A DNA stretch of 64,000 nucleotides from Inia geoffrensis (Eukaryota > Chordata > Mammalia > Artiodactyla > Iniidae), in contig CM070906.1 of assembly GCA_036417435.1 (NCBI GenBank), positions 45,025,396-45,089,395 on the forward strand, in the 5' to 3' direction. Made by a program: the position numbers and the translations under genes. Under the pieces are notes generated by a model. That model saw nothing but the letters and a program-made list of their open reading frames with translations, did not search any database and was not told where the DNA came from. Shown here in pieces: positions 11,662 through 24,212 of this stretch (the stretch's first letter is position 1; the number at the start of each line of letters is the position of its first letter).

Positions 11662-13080
11662 GCCTGTTCCTGGCATCTGGGAATCTGTGTCTGAGTGAAA
11701 GCAATTTAAAATTAAGAGTCTAGCAAATCACTTTTGGGAATTCACTAGAGAACATGACTTCATACGCCTGATAAAATACGATGAAACAAGTAATTCTAAA
11801 GCATAAGTATTGCATTGACAAGGTAACATTGAGTCAGGTTCTTAAATCTAACAGTAAATCAGGGATCCATCATTTAAGTATGTGCCCTTCAAATTATGAG
11901 CCATTTAATATGTAAGCATATTAGTGCAAATGGGACTAAATGGCAAGGGGCTTTGGAAGTGTAAAATCTGTTGGAAAGAAATTTATTTTATATTATGTAG
12001 GTGAACTATTGTTAATGTGACAAATTTGCCTGGCATGGAAATATAGCTTTTTTTCTGTGGACATGAATGTAAAATTGGAGGTGCTGTGAAGTTTACCACT
12101 AAGCATCTGTAACTATATTGCTGAAACTTTCCAAATATTTCCCATGTCAATTTTTATATTCTTTCCTTTATTGTCCAAATTCATCACTCTGACAAGAGTC
12201 AAATAACTTTCTTTATCACTGTCTTTCCAATCTCAAGCAATATATGCATCTGGAAAAGTCAGTCACTCTCACTGATCTATATTCTCCAAAAAAAATCTTT
12301 CACAATGAGGTTGACATTCCCAATACAGATTTTGTAACTACTGTGACTTTTCACTGTGAATACCAAAAAATGTTCATTTATAAGCAATCTTTAAGATTAA
12401 CAAACAAGAGTTGGATTAAATAAGTTACATAAATCTTTATGGGACTTGACCTGAAAGTGAAAGTAATTTAACTATGTGCATGCATTTCCTTCTACATGGC
12501 TGTATTTTTATATATGGCTACACATAGACATTCTCTTTTAAATAAATTCTCAGAAATGACCAAGGCCTTCTATTTAAACAATTCAGTACATACATGGCCA
12601 TTCAGGAAATCATAGCCATTTGAGTATTATTTCTTTAAAAAGATTTTTAACTAAATGACCCTTAAGGAGTCTTGATAAACTGAAAAATAAATCAATGAGA
12701 AAATACGGGTAAAACTAATTGAAATTGCATAGGCACTAAAATACAAGACGGCTTATTCTATGAAGAAACTATGACTAGATTTTGTTTTGAGTTTTTTTTT
12801 TTTCTCTGTGACAACTGTCCAGCACTCTTGTGAAACAATACAAGTACTCCGTATTCAAAGTCAAGAAAAAGGCTCAAGGAAGCTATAACCATGTAGGCCA
12901 GATTCAAGGTAACATCTACAACTAATTTTGAAGCATTGTAAAACTGATTCATAGTAAATGGAGAGCAAGATAACTGGAGTTGGTATGATTCATTCACTAG
13001 TTTAATTCCTTTTATGAAAACTATTCCTTTCCATTATCACGCTTTATTTTAATTGTAAATAAAAACCATTTAAAATTCAA
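11662..13080. other. Intergenic DNA, nothing recognised
   Basis: No gene, RNA or confident repeat. AT-rich, with stops in all frames. Confidence 0.45.
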
Positions 13081-13209
13081 CAGGTATTTATTGTGTTTAC
13101 CACTTATCAGGCACTATTCTTTGCACTGGTGATACTTTGGTGAAACAAACAGATAAAAGATCTCAGCCCTTGTGCAATTTTGTATTTTCACAAAAGGAGG
13201 CAAACAATG
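13081..13209 (+). mobile_element. Ancient mammalian repeat remnant
   Basis: GGTATTTATTGTGTTTACCACTTATCAGGCACTATTCTTTGCACTGG matches the very common old mammalian motif 'tatttattgagcacctactatgtgccaggcactgttctaggcactgg'. The family was not settled (L2-like or other). Confidence 0.45.
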
Positions 13210-13220
13210 AAATACAATGA

Positions 13221-13564
13221 AGAACCTAGGGGTAGGACAGGAATAAAGGCTCAGACGTAGAGACTGGACTTGAGGACATGGGGAGGGGGAAAGGTAAGCT
13301 GGGATGAAGTGAAAGAGTGGCATGGACTTATATATACTACCAAATGTAAAATAGATAGCTAGTGGGAAGCAGCCGCATACCACAGGGAGATCAACTCAGT
13401 GCTTTGTGTCCACCTAGATGGGTGGATTAAGGAGGGTGGGAGGGAGACGCAAGAGGGAGGAGATATGGGGATATATGTAAATGTATAGCTGATTCACTAT
13501 GTTATAAAGCAGAAACTAACACACCATTGTAAAGCAATTATACTCCAATAAAGATGTTAAAATA
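13221..13564 (+). mobile_element. Young L1 3' end (5'-truncated) with TSD
   Basis: This is the L1 3' UTR of the same type as 31,900-32,260: GAACCTAGGGGTAGGACAGG, TAGCTAGTGGGAAGCAGCCGC, then CTCCAATAAAGATG. An 11-bp exact TSD, AAATACAATGA, lies at 13,210-13,220 and 13,565-13,575. This is a severely truncated target-primed insertion with no ORF. Confidence 0.92.
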
Positions 13565-13639
13565 AAATACAATGAGTATGGTAAGTGAGATTAGAGTGTC
13601 AATGGCTTGGTCATGCATTGAATCCACTTTTAAACAGAA

Positions 13640-14370
13640 AGGTACATGTAGGCTACTACTACATTGCTAAATTCACGTATGAGTTCTAGTAGAAAAATTT
13701 TTTCGATTTGTTAGGATTTTCTACATAAACAATGCTGTTATATGTGAATGAAGATAATTTTACTTCCTCCTTAATATTCATAACTTCTATTTCATTTTCA
13801 TGCTTATTGCACTGGCTAGAGCCTCCATTATGATGCTGATTAGAAATGATGAGAGAGGATATCCTTGTTTTGTTCCTGTAAGGGATAAAGATTCAATATT
13901 TCACCATTAAGTTGTTGACTCTATGTTTTCTGAAGAAGTTACCTTCTATATTTGGAAAACAATCTTGTTATGCATCTATAATGTTAAATTTTAATGTTAA
14001 ACTAACTGTTAAACTAACCTTGCATCCCTAGGGTAAATCCACGTGGTCATTATGTCTTATATTTTTATGTGTTTCTGGGTTCCATTTGCTAATACACTGT
14101 TTAACATTTTTATATCCATGTACAAGAGGGATGCTGGTCTCTGATTTTCTTATCTTGTAATATTTTTGTCACATTTTAGTGTCATGTTTGCGTTGGATTC
14201 ATAAAAACAGGTTGAAAAATACTTCCTTATTTTGTATTTTTGTAAGAGATTTTGTGAGATTGGCACTATTTCTTAGATGTTTGATAGAATTCACCAATGA
14301 AATCATATGGCTTTGTAATATTTTTTATCGAGAGTTTTTATAATGAATTCAATTTTTAAAAGATACAGGA
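13640..14370 (-). mobile_element. Old L1 ORF2 (reverse transcriptase region) fragment
   Basis: Reverse-strand L1 RT-region words are present: GATAATTTTACTTCCTCC, GAGAGAGGATATCCTTGTTTTGTTCC, CCTTGCATCCCTAGGGTAAATCC and TTTGTGAGATTGGCACTATTTC. There are many indels and no reading frame. The active-site region is degraded. Confidence 0.75.
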
Positions 14371-16690
14371 ACATATATATTGTTACTGCTTTTTATTTCT
14401 CTTCCTCTCTATGGTTTAGCCTTTAGCTAAATTTCCAACGTCCTCAGTTGCACTGTCTGAGAGAAAAGAGAAGGGAAAAGAAAGAAGGGAGAAATAGAAA
14501 TCATTTTTTTGGTTAGGAGCACAATCTGTGGTAACCTTGACCTTGAATCTCTACTGCCCATCAGCAACTGGAAATAATTTCTTGGAGAACTACTTCTAAA
14601 ATCCAAGGACATGTGTTTAATCAGTCTAGCATGGCTCTACAAGTGGCATTCTAGACTTTCTTTATTCAAGACATAAAGAAGATTAGCTAATATATTTGCC
14701 CTCTGTATAGAAGCGGCACAAGGGAGCTACCGGAGATAAGACAGACTCTCACAGATATTTTAATGTTTGTGTAGGACTTATCTTTAAAAGAACTCAGCAT
14801 ATTTAAAATAATGAACCAAAGAAAACAAGCAGCCTAAATGGAGATTTAGGTCACAATAGCTGAGGAACTTCATTGAAAATAATCAAACAAGGCTGATCCA
14901 CATCATGTGCTTTGTGCCTGACTCTTGGGTCTTACTCAAAGCTGGCAGTGCAATTTTTCTCTTCCGAGCTTGACCCAATTGTGCATGGTGCTGATAATTA
15001 TTTCAGTGTAAATTTCATATTTTAGAAAGCCTCCCAAATTTTGCATAGTGCTGCATAAGACAATCATTAAAAGAGATACAAGTTTAAGTGTAAACTTTTT
15101 ATGGGAAATCAAGTAACTTATATGATAAAATATCTGTTTGAAGTTTGTACTTAAGATGGTCTGGGGCATCCATCAGTTGAAGTGTATGGTCCTTTATTTT
15201 CTCAGATTAGCTACTAAGCCAGGAAAAAGTTATGTACCATATTGATTTTTCCTGTAAAACTAGCAAAAATTATTTCTTATAGAGGGTCATTTAGTTTTAA
15301 ATGGGGTGTAACAGTTGTTGCAAAAGGCAAAAGTTGACTTTGAAAAACTAAGTGAAAGGAAAAGAAAACTTCCAAAAGCACAGAACTTAAACTACAATTG
15401 GGAAACTAAGTTTTCCTAGTTAGTAATTAAAAAGTTATCTACACAGCCCTATATAGTATTTTAAAATCAATATGCCTGCTAATTCAACAGATTAATAAGA
15501 ATATTGAACAAGTTTTATTTTAAGTTATTCAAAATTATTTTGTCCGTAACTCAGTAATTATAAACAGTACACAAGAATACAGAGCTGTAGCAATAAAATC
15601 CAGTGAGAAAAGACATGATATCCATTACTGAGGTAGCAACATAGTGAGTCATGTAATGTATATTAAAACTGATCATTGGTTATTGGCCAAAAGTTCAACA
15701 GTTTCATTCATTTTAATTCTTTGCTATTAAGAAAAACTATGCTAAATATTCCAAATTACCAGAGGGTCATTAACTCAAAAGTTATCCATATGATGATTAC
15801 TAAGAAAAAAACTTACTTAATGAATACAGAGACATTTTAATTAAATCCTTTGAGAAATGGAAATGAGGGATATAAATAATTTAATAGTAGGTAGATGAAC
15901 TAAGGTAAAGTCAGTGAAAGAGAAAAATGAAATTGGTTATTAAGAGTTGTGTCCTAGACCGACAGGAAGAGTCAGCAATAAAAGCTGATTAGTGTTCTTA
16001 AGATTAATAAAATATATTCCCTAGCAAAACTAAAAGGGAAATATGAATGCATGCTATATTGTTCATTATTCCATAAAGTTATTATTTTGGGAAAAAGTAA
16101 CAATTATGTATAAGTGTTTTATATATATATGAACATATGTAGATGCAGGATACATAAAATAAAAAATTGATTCTAATTTGAAAAAGTTAAGATATATGCC
16201 AAGCAAAAATAAAAATCTCTACTAGCCTACAAAAGTTCTTTGAAATATTTTATAGGATAATAATAACTAATAAATTACTATTTAAATAATACTTATAAAG
16301 TTTAATTTTAGAAGTGAAGGCCCTAAGACTTTCATGAAACCCATAATTCCTCTGACATACGTATTATTCCAGACAATAATAGATGAACATTTTCCTCAAA
16401 TTAGTAAAATTGTGAAATTAAATACAGGTAAAATTGTACAAATTTGCAAATAAAGAATTACCATTCTCATGGTTTTCATTTTATAAACACATCTTAATGT
16501 AAGAATAAGCTAAATAAAATCAGCAATAAATTAAATTTATAGTGAACCATGACCAAAGAAGTTTATTAAACTTTTGAAAAATAATTTTTATTAAGAAAGA
16601 CAATAATGTAATTTATATATCTATACTTCAGGAGAGAAATAATGACCTTTATAGAGGCTGAACAAACTTCCTGATTAAAAAACAAAACAA
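14371..16690. other. Intergenic AT-rich DNA, nothing recognised
   Basis: More than 2 kb without an assignable repeat, gene or RNA. Short frames such as 14,936-15,169 on the minus strand show no domain. Confidence 0.4.
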
Positions 16691-16699
16691 AAACAAATT

Positions 16700-17320
16700 A
16701 AATAAATTGTATTGAACCAGGGATGGAAAGATCTTAAACAAAATGAAGAATATCCTCAAAAGACCCAACTTTGTACTTAATAATGAATGAAAAGATATCT
16801 TCCCACTGAAACCAGTATCTAGAAAATATTAAAACCCATATCATGGTGACTATGGAGGAAATAATAAAAAGAGAGATTTTGTATACAATAGGGGAAAAAT
16901 ACAGTATTATCAATACACAGATAATTGTTTACTTAGAAAACTCAAGAGGATCAACTGAAAACATGCTTGAGATATGACAGAATTAAGTAAGATGCATAAT
17001 ACAAAGAGGTGAAAATAGCAAAAAATAAAATGCTGAAAAAGAATATTTTATGTATGGATATTCATTATTTTATATAGCCATAATAATTTAAGGAACAGAT
17101 CATCAGTGTAAGGATAGAACTATACATAACTGCAATAGAAAAGAATATCCTCCCCAAATGCCTAATATATTAAAAGGTAGTAAATATTAAAGATATTACT
17201 TCAAATAAGTCAATAAGTCTAGACTATATTTTCAATCAATGGTTGAGAAAATGAATTAATTATTAGGTAAAATAAAGTGTATCTTATTCACACCATACAA
17301 TGCATTTTCTGGGTTTACTA
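16700..17320 (+). mobile_element. Ancient L1 ORF2 fragment, strongly decayed
   Basis: A segment near 16,915-16,965 (CACAGATAATTGTTTACTTAGAAAACTCAAGAGGATCAAC) reads as the stretch just after the RT active site of old L1s. Nearby A-rich sequence is consistent. It is too diverged to place precisely. Confidence 0.5.
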
Positions 17321-17764
17321 ATTATTTTTTTAATGTAGACATATAAAAAATTAATCCACAAAGTATGTAGAAGAAACATAATTTTTACTCATTTACTATC
17401 AAAGTAGTTACAGACTTTCTGACATAAAAGGAAAGAAACTATAAATAAAATATTTTATAGATTTGAAGACACACAATTTTAAAAATTGTGTCCAAAATAC
17501 CAAAATCAATCAGATGGCAGTGAAAAGTGGGTATTTTTTTCACATGTTAATGGATAATTGCCTTAGAAAATAATGCTAAGGATATGTTTCCCAGTTTGCA
17601 AAATAAATTTAAAAAGAGCCAATTATTTGCTAAAAAAAGAAACATTAAAATATGTTGACATTGTTTACCTATTAACTTGCAAAGGTAAAAAGCAATAAAA
17701 GCCAATGTTTTCAAGGTATGTGAAACCAGTACTCTCATATTCTTTTTTATCAAAGACTATGGTG
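17321..17764. other. Intergenic AT-rich DNA
   Basis: No recognisable gene or repeat. It may include further L1 decay from the preceding fragment. Confidence 0.35.
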
Positions 17765-17965
17765 GTTAAATTATACATTTATCTTATATAATCCTCTCAT
17801 AAAGCCTACCTCTAAAATAGTAATATCTTCATTTTAGGTGAAGGGAAGCAGTTTGGTAGAGTTTAAATGATCTACTCATGGTCACGCAGCAAGATGCAGA
17901 ACAACATTAGGACCCATGCCTAACTCCAAAGTCCTTACTTTTCTATATGCTTTCCTCCAACACAC
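17765..17965 (-). mobile_element. MIR SINE
   Basis: Reversed MIR order: CATTTTAGGTGAAGGGAAGCAG, GATCTACTCATGGTCACGCAGCAAG, then CCATGCCTAACTCCAAAGTCCTTACTTTTCTATATGC. This corresponds to 'aggtcacacagctagtaag...ctccaaagcccatgctctt'. Confidence 0.75.
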
Positions 17966-18849
17966 ATATTTGTTCTCTTAATTAAAGCACAGGGAGGCAA
18001 CAATAAAGTGGTAGGGGTTTCTGATTTGAACTGCTAACTGTAAACCCTTCTACTTCTTCTTTATTCTAAAATATTCTTTAGAACAATCTAACAAATAAAA
18101 TGAGGGAGCAAATTCATAACGTGGAAAAACCATGAAGAATGCTATAGCTGGTCAGAACCATGAGGAATTCCTGGAACCTATGACAGTTAATTAGTTTTAT
18201 TCAGAAGCCTATGGAACTGAGGAGGCTCCAACATGATAGAAATAAAATGGGAATTAAAATAAATACAATAAAGTAAAATAATGAGTACTCTCAGAAGAAA
18301 AACAGGATATCTTCAGGATTAAAGGTAGCAGGGCATGGTAGAGGAAACAGAGTCATCAGTTAAAGAATTAAAGGGCTATGCATATAAAACAGATTTCTCC
18401 TAAGTGCATCTAGATGTTAAAGCATCAAGCACACCCAGCTTTTCAAATGAAAGAGGAAATCTTGACCCTGATTACTTTCTGAGGATCTGCTGAGTAGAGA
18501 AATGTTAGGTCCAGAGTTAAATAGCAGCCAATACAAAAGACTGAGAGTTTCTTCACTCCCCATACCATTAATCTGACACCCTCAAGGATATTCCTTTGGC
18601 CACATATTATGCACTTGCCCCCCAACTTTGCAACCACTAGAATGGGGACCAGGATATCTATTACAGATGTAGCCCTCAGTAAGACTGAACCAGGGAATTT
18701 CATGTGAACTTGGGGTAATATCCTCAAACTATCAATATTGATCAATACAGACCTTCACTTTTAAACATGGCACTACAACAAAGAATCACCAAGTTTTTGA
18801 GGAAATCAGAATCATGAAAAGGAGAGATAGCCAATCACAGAAAAGAAAA
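17966..18849. other. Intergenic DNA, no feature assigned
   Basis: A 100-codon minus-strand frame at 18,443-18,745 shows no recognisable domain or partner exon. No repeat was named. Confidence 0.4.
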
Positions 18850-19480
18850 AAATTAATATGTGGAACGAGTGTATATTAAGGAAATAAAAGATATATGTAT
18901 GCCATTCAAATCCACTGAGATTACTGAAAGGTTGTCATACTGACAAAAGTAAAAGTTACTATTATACAAAAAAAATAATTAGAACATTGAAAATTAAAAA
19001 CATAATAGGTGAGATTTTAAAAGTAAATAGACAAAAACCAAAATATTTGAACAACATAACTGTAGAGAAAGTGAATAAAGGAAATGGAGAAGAGGGAATA
19101 AAACATAAATAATTTTACTGAGCTGAAAAAACCCTCAAGCATGGATGTTAGTGGTGGTGCTGAAGGAGATCTACAGACCTAGTGCAGACATTTAAGAATT
19201 CCAAAGTTAAAATGCTTCATAGTAGCTTCCTATGAAGAAAGCAGGCAAACAAAAGGTGACTGTTGTCAAAGGGATTAGAATTAGACTACCATCAGATTTT
19301 TGTTTTGTAACTCAGGATGTTTGAAAAAAATGGAGAAATATTTTTAAATTCCAAAAGAAAATTGTAAATGTAAAACTTTACAGACTTCAAAAATATCATT
19401 CACTTTTGGGAGGAAGAAAACAACGTATTCCAACTTGGAGGTTTTAATTAAGGTCAAGAACTACTGAACTCATAAAATAC
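18850..19480 (+). mobile_element. Possible HAL1/L1M ORF1 remnant
   Basis: GGGATTAGAATTAGACTACCATCAGATTTTTGTTTTG followed by an A-rich stretch resembles the 'RLPSDF' region of old L1/HAL1 ORF1, with a region like CAAAAATATCATTCACTTTTGGG further on. It is strongly diverged. The assignment is by pattern only. Confidence 0.4.
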
Positions 19481-20037
19481 AAAAACACAGCGTTGAGCAA
19501 AGAAGCCAGAAAAAATTAGAATTGAATATACATAATGGTTGAGATTGTGAGTGTAAACCTTACGACAATCAATAAAATTTACATATATAAAAGTAGAAGC
19601 ATATTGAAAATATAATAAAGACCAGAAATTAAAACTCCAGAAGAATTCAACAAAATATGGGATATTGGAAGGAAACGGGGAAAGTGACAGCTTGCAAAAA
19701 GTATTTTTATTTGGAAGAAAATGTTATAGTTGCTGATTAGTTCACCATGTTGATAGAGAAATATGTTTAAATATTAAACAAATGTTTAATATAAATGTTA
19801 CATAAATAATGGTGGAGTCACCATATTAGCACTCGATTACCAACCTCAAGATTTTTTTAATATGAGAAAAAATAAGCTCTGTCTTTTAAAATTACTTATT
19901 CTTATATGCCGTGGAACCTCATTCTGACCAACATATTTTCTATTTGGGTGAAAAATATAAGCTCATCATGGGTTTTTTTTTTTTTTAACATTTGAGATTT
20001 TAGTTTCAAACTTCTATTTATTTTTTATGATTACCTT
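19481..20037. other. Intergenic AT-rich DNA
   Basis: Nothing recognised. A 16-base T run lies near 19,970-19,986. Confidence 0.4.
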
Positions 20038-20051
20038 AAGATGTAATAGGA

Positions 20052-20700
20052 AAACCATAATTCAAAAAGAGTCATGTACCAAAATGTTCATTGCAGCTCT
20101 ATTTACAATAGCCCCGAGATGGAAACAACCTAAGTGTCCATCACCGGATGAATGGATAAAGAAGATGTGACACATATACACAATGGAATATTACTCAGCC
20201 ATAAAAAGAAATGAAATTGAGCTATTTGTAATGAAGTGGATAGACCTAGAGTCTGTCATACAGAGTGAAGTAAGTCAGAAAGAGAAAGACAAATACCATA
20301 TGCTAACACATATATACGGAATTTAAGAAAAAAATAATGTCATGAAGAACCTAGGGGTAAGATGGGAATAAAGACACAGACCTACTAGAGAATGGACCTG
20401 AGGATATGGGGAGGGGGAAGGGTAAGCTGTGAGAAAGCGAGAGAGAGGCATGGACATATATACACTATCAAATGTAAGGTAGATAGCTAGTGGGAAGCAG
20501 CCACATAGCACAGGGAGATCAGCTCAGTGCTTTGTGACCGCCTGGAGGGGTGGGATAGGGAGGGTGGGAGGGAGGGAGACGCAAGAGGGAAGAGATATGG
20601 GAACATATGTATATGTATATGTTTAACTGATTCACTTTGTTATAAAGCAGAAACTAACACACCATTGTAAAGCAATAAAAAAAAAATCATAAAAAAAAAA
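20052..20700 (+). mobile_element. Young L1, ORF2 tail plus 3' UTR, 5'-truncated, with TSD
   Basis: It starts in the last part of ORF2 (AAACCATAATTCAAAAAGAG) and runs through the 3' UTR to AAAGCAATAAAAAAAAAATCAT plus an A tail. A perfect 14-bp TSD, AAGATGTAATAGGA, lies at 20,038-20,051 and 20,701-20,714. It is very similar to 31,630-32,250, so it belongs to the same young subfamily as copy A. Unlike copy A, it lacks the final TTATACTCCAATAAAGATG. Confidence 0.96.
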
Positions 20701-20714
20701 AAGATGTAATAGGA

Positions 20715-21835
20715 GGTCATTTTTCCCCCTCTCATTGTTTATTGTATTCCATTTTCCACTAGATATATATTTCTTGCTAAAATGCATCCTTTAGTAATAT
20801 TTAAATATCCATTTTCTTTGCATTTCTGAAAAAGACCTGTATTTTCTCCCTCACTACTAATGATAGTTTAGTTACCATTATTTCTATAAATGTATAAAAT
20901 TTTAAGTTAAATTTTTTTATGACAGTAATCTGAAGACAATGTCTTCTTAAATCCAATGTAACAAATAGGAAAGTTAAGGTCAATATGATTTTTGTTATTT
21001 AAATAGTCTGTTACTTCTCATTAGGAAGCTTTCATAATTTTTCTCTTTTACTACAGGGTTCTAAAATTTTGCTATGATATGTATAAGAGTGGTTTTTGTT
21101 TATCTGGCTTGGGACTGGTTGTGCCCTTTCCAACTGAGGATTATGCCTTTTAAACAACACATTCTTTTTTTTTTTTAATATATCTTTTATTTTTGATAAG
21201 GACAATTTAAGTTCTACTCTCTTAACAAATTTCAATTTTATAATACAGTGTTACCAATTGTAACTGATAACTGTAAAAAATATATTTTTATAAGATTTAT
21301 GTTGGAAGAGGGATAACCAATAGGCTTAATTCTTCTTGAAATGGAAGTGCATCACCTATACTTTCAATAAGTGGATATGTGTGCTCAAACTTCCATCTGA
21401 AAAATGCTACGGTTTGACTTTGTCCCCAAGTAACCTGAGCTGATGTGGCAAGTAGCCCAACTGTACAAACATAGAAATTCTGAATAATAAAACAATTTTC
21501 AAAATAAATAACTTCCTTAAAATAAAGTGAAATTCCAAGTGCTGGAAACAAAGAGCAAAATTAAAACCAGTTCAGGAAGTGAGCAGGTAATACCAATGGC
21601 CCTCAGGGGCTTTGGACTTAGCTATAGACCCTAGACCCCTAGAAAGCAAAACACCAGAAAGGAATCCCTAAGATAAAACTTGCAGTTCCAAAGAGCTGGA
21701 GCACCTGTGAATAGGGACTGGAAATATTGTTCCCTTTCTTGGGAATCAACACAAATTCTTATATCTTTGAGTCACAAAAATTATCTCGGAGGAATCAAGT
21801 AGAACCTATTAATATGTAGAAAGAATTGTAAGGTT
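20715..21835. other. Intergenic DNA, nothing recognised
   Basis: No gene or RNA. An 84-codon minus-strand frame (21,297-21,551) has no recognisable domain. Confidence 0.4.
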
Positions 21836-21849
21836 AAAAAGTAAAATGT

Positions 21850-22056
21850 GGGCTTCCCTGGTGGTGCAGTGGCTGAGAGTCCGCCTGCTGGTGCAGGGGA
21901 CACGGGTTTGTACCCCGGTCCGGGAGGATCCCACATGCCGCGGAGCGGCTGGGCCCGTGAGCCATGACTGCTGAGCCTGCGTGTCCGGAGCCTGTGCTCC
22001 GCGATGGGAGAGGCCACAATAGCAAGAGGTCCGCGTACCACAAAAAAAAAAAAAGA
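21850..22056 (+). mobile_element. CHR SINE (copy 3)
   Basis: Full-length: GGGCTTCCCTGGTGGTGCAG to CGTACCACAAAAAAAAAAAAG. The TSD AAAAAGTAAAATGT lies at 21,836-21,849 and 22,057-22,070. CpG sites are partly lost relative to copy 4. Confidence 0.96.
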
Positions 22057-22070
22057 AAAAAGTAAAATGT

Positions 22071-22477
22071 AAGTAAAGTCGGGGTCACTGACTCCTGCAG
22101 AGTCAAGGCAAACAAAGGAAGTGAATTTTTTATTTCTGGGCAACATACACTTGTATTAAAAGAAAAATAAAGATGACCTCACAATAACAATATTAAAGTT
22201 TAAACAGGAAAAGCAATCAACAGCTGAAAGTTTCAGTAAATACAACAAACAAAAAATTACTATCCCAGGAATAGAATATCAGAATGTTCTGAAAAAAAAA
22301 ATCTAAAAATTCAAAGTGATCTTGATGGCTAATGATCTAAAGCATCAGTCTTTTATATTGTTTAGTGTTCAATAATTATAGATCTTCTGTGACAAAATTA
22401 AATTTTGTTTTGATCTATAAAAATAAAATAAATTTTCACAATTATTACTTCTTAGAATAGTATAAAAATAATATTAA
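22071..22477. other. Intergenic AT-rich DNA
   Basis: No feature recognised between SINE copy 3 and the L1 that follows. Confidence 0.4.
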
Positions 22478-23713
22478 AATATTGTTAAAATGGCCATAAT
22501 ACCCAAAGAAATCTACAGATTTAATGCAATCCCTATCAAATTACTGACATTTTTCACAGAACTAGAACAAATAATCCTGAAATTTATATAGAACCACAGA
22601 AGACAAAGAATTTTCAAAGCAATCCTGAGGAAACAGAAAAAAGCTGGAGGCATAACCCTCCCAGACCGCAGACAATACCACAAAACTACAGCAATAAAAA
22701 CAGCATGGTATTGGCACAAAAACAGACATATAGATCAATGGAACAGAATAGAGCGCCCAGAAATAAACCCATGCATCTATGATCAATTAATCTTCAACAA
22801 AGGAGGCAAGAATATACAATGGGGAAAAGAGAGGATCTTCAGCAAGTGGTATGGGGAAAGCTGGAGAGCCTCATGTAAATCAATGAAATTAGAACACTCC
22901 CTCATACCATATACAAAAATAAACTGAAAATGGTTTAAAGACCTAAATATAAAACATGACACGGTAAAACTCCTAAAAGAGAACATAGGCAGAGCACTCT
23001 TTAACATAAATTGTAGCAACATTTTCTTGGATCAGTCTCCTAAGTCAAAAGAAATAAAAGCAAAAATAAACAAATGGGACCTAATTAAACTTAAAAGCTT
23101 TTGCACAGCAAAGGAAACCATAAACAAAACAAAAAGACAACCTACAGAATGATAATAAATATGTGCAAATGATGTGACCAACTGGGGCTTAATTTCCAAA
23201 ATATATTGTACAGCTAACACAACTCAGTATTGAAAAAGCAAACAATCCAATCAAAAAATGGGCAGAAGACCTAAATAGGCATTTCTCCAAAGAAGACATA
23301 CAGATGGCCAATAGGCACACAAAAAGGTGCTTAACATTGCTAATTATTAAAGAAATGCAAAACTGCAATGAGGTATCACCTCAAACTGGTAAGAACGGCC
23401 ATCATCAAAGTGTCTAAAGATAATAAATGCTGGAGAGGGTGTGGAGAAAAGGGAACCCTCCTAAACTCTTGGTAGGAATGTAAATTGGTGCAGCCACTAT
23501 GCAGAACAGTAAAGAGGTTCCTTAAAAAAATAAAATTGGGTTACCATATGATGCAGCAACCCCACTCCTGGGCATATATCTGGGAAAGACAAAAACACTA
23601 ATACAAAAAGATACATGCACCCCAATGTTCATAGCAGCACTATTTACAATGGCCAAGACATGGAAGCAACCTAAGTATCCATCAACAGATGAATGAGTAA
23701 AGAAGATGTGGTG

Positions 23714-23714
23714 T

Positions 23715-23752
<38 letters not shown>
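23714..23752. repeat. (CA)n microsatellite inside L1 ORF2
   Basis: GTGTGT is followed by about 18 AC units. It replaces the short TACATATATACA-type stretch present at the equivalent ORF2 position in other L1 copies (31,741 and 47,080). Minus- and plus-strand frames across it are only Cys/Val or His/Thr repeats. Confidence 0.97.
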
Positions 23753-23755
<3 letters not shown>

Positions 23756-24087
23756 ATGGATTATTACTCAGTCATATACAAGAATGAAATATTGCCATTT
23801 GTAGCAACATGGATGGACCTAGAGAATATTATTCTAAGTGAAGTAAGTTGGACAGAGAAAGACAAATGCATATCACTCATATGTGGAATCTAAAAAATAA
23901 TACAAATGAATTGATTTACAAAACAGACCCACAGGCACAGAAAACAAACTTATGGTTACCAAAGGGGAAGGGGGCCAGGAAGGATAAATTAGGAGTGTGG
24001 GATTAACAAATACATACTACTATATATAAAATAGATAAGCAACAAGGATTTATAATAACCTATAATAGAAAATAGTCTGAAAAATTA

Positions 24088-24126
24088 TATATATATATAT
24101 CTATATATCTATATATCTATATATGA
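24088..24126. repeat. (TA)n/(TATC)n tract in L1 3' UTR
   Basis: Alternating TA and CTATATAT units follow CTGAAAAATTATAT, the A/T-rich spot of the L1 3' UTR. The same spot in copy B carries a (TCTA)n(TA)n tract at 47,672-47,731. Confidence 0.9.
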
Positions 24127-24212
24127 ATAACTATATCACTCTGCCCTACACCTGAAACTAATTCAATATTGTAAATCAACTATGCTTCAATAAAAAATTA
24201 AAATTAAAAATA

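Larger units (their letters stand above)
22478..24212 (+). mobile_element. 5'-truncated L1 (ORF2 C-terminal half plus 3' UTR)
   Basis: It begins with ATATTGTTAAAATGGCCATAA, inside ORF2, and runs to CACCTGAAACTAATTCAATATTGTAAATC, CTTCAATAAAAAATTAAAATT. The ORF2 C-terminus is recognisable through the zinc-knuckle-like ATGCTGGAGAGGGTGTGGAG segment but carries many stops. It resembles copy B at 45,840-47,800 more than copy A. It contains a CA repeat and a TATC/TA tract. No clear TSD was found. Confidence 0.93.

Noticed and set aside
11113..11676. 187-codon minus-strand frame
   Set aside because: The first third is CHR SINE translation (the LRTRRLSSHGSRAQPL pattern seen at every SINE), and the rest is unrelated AT-rich DNA.
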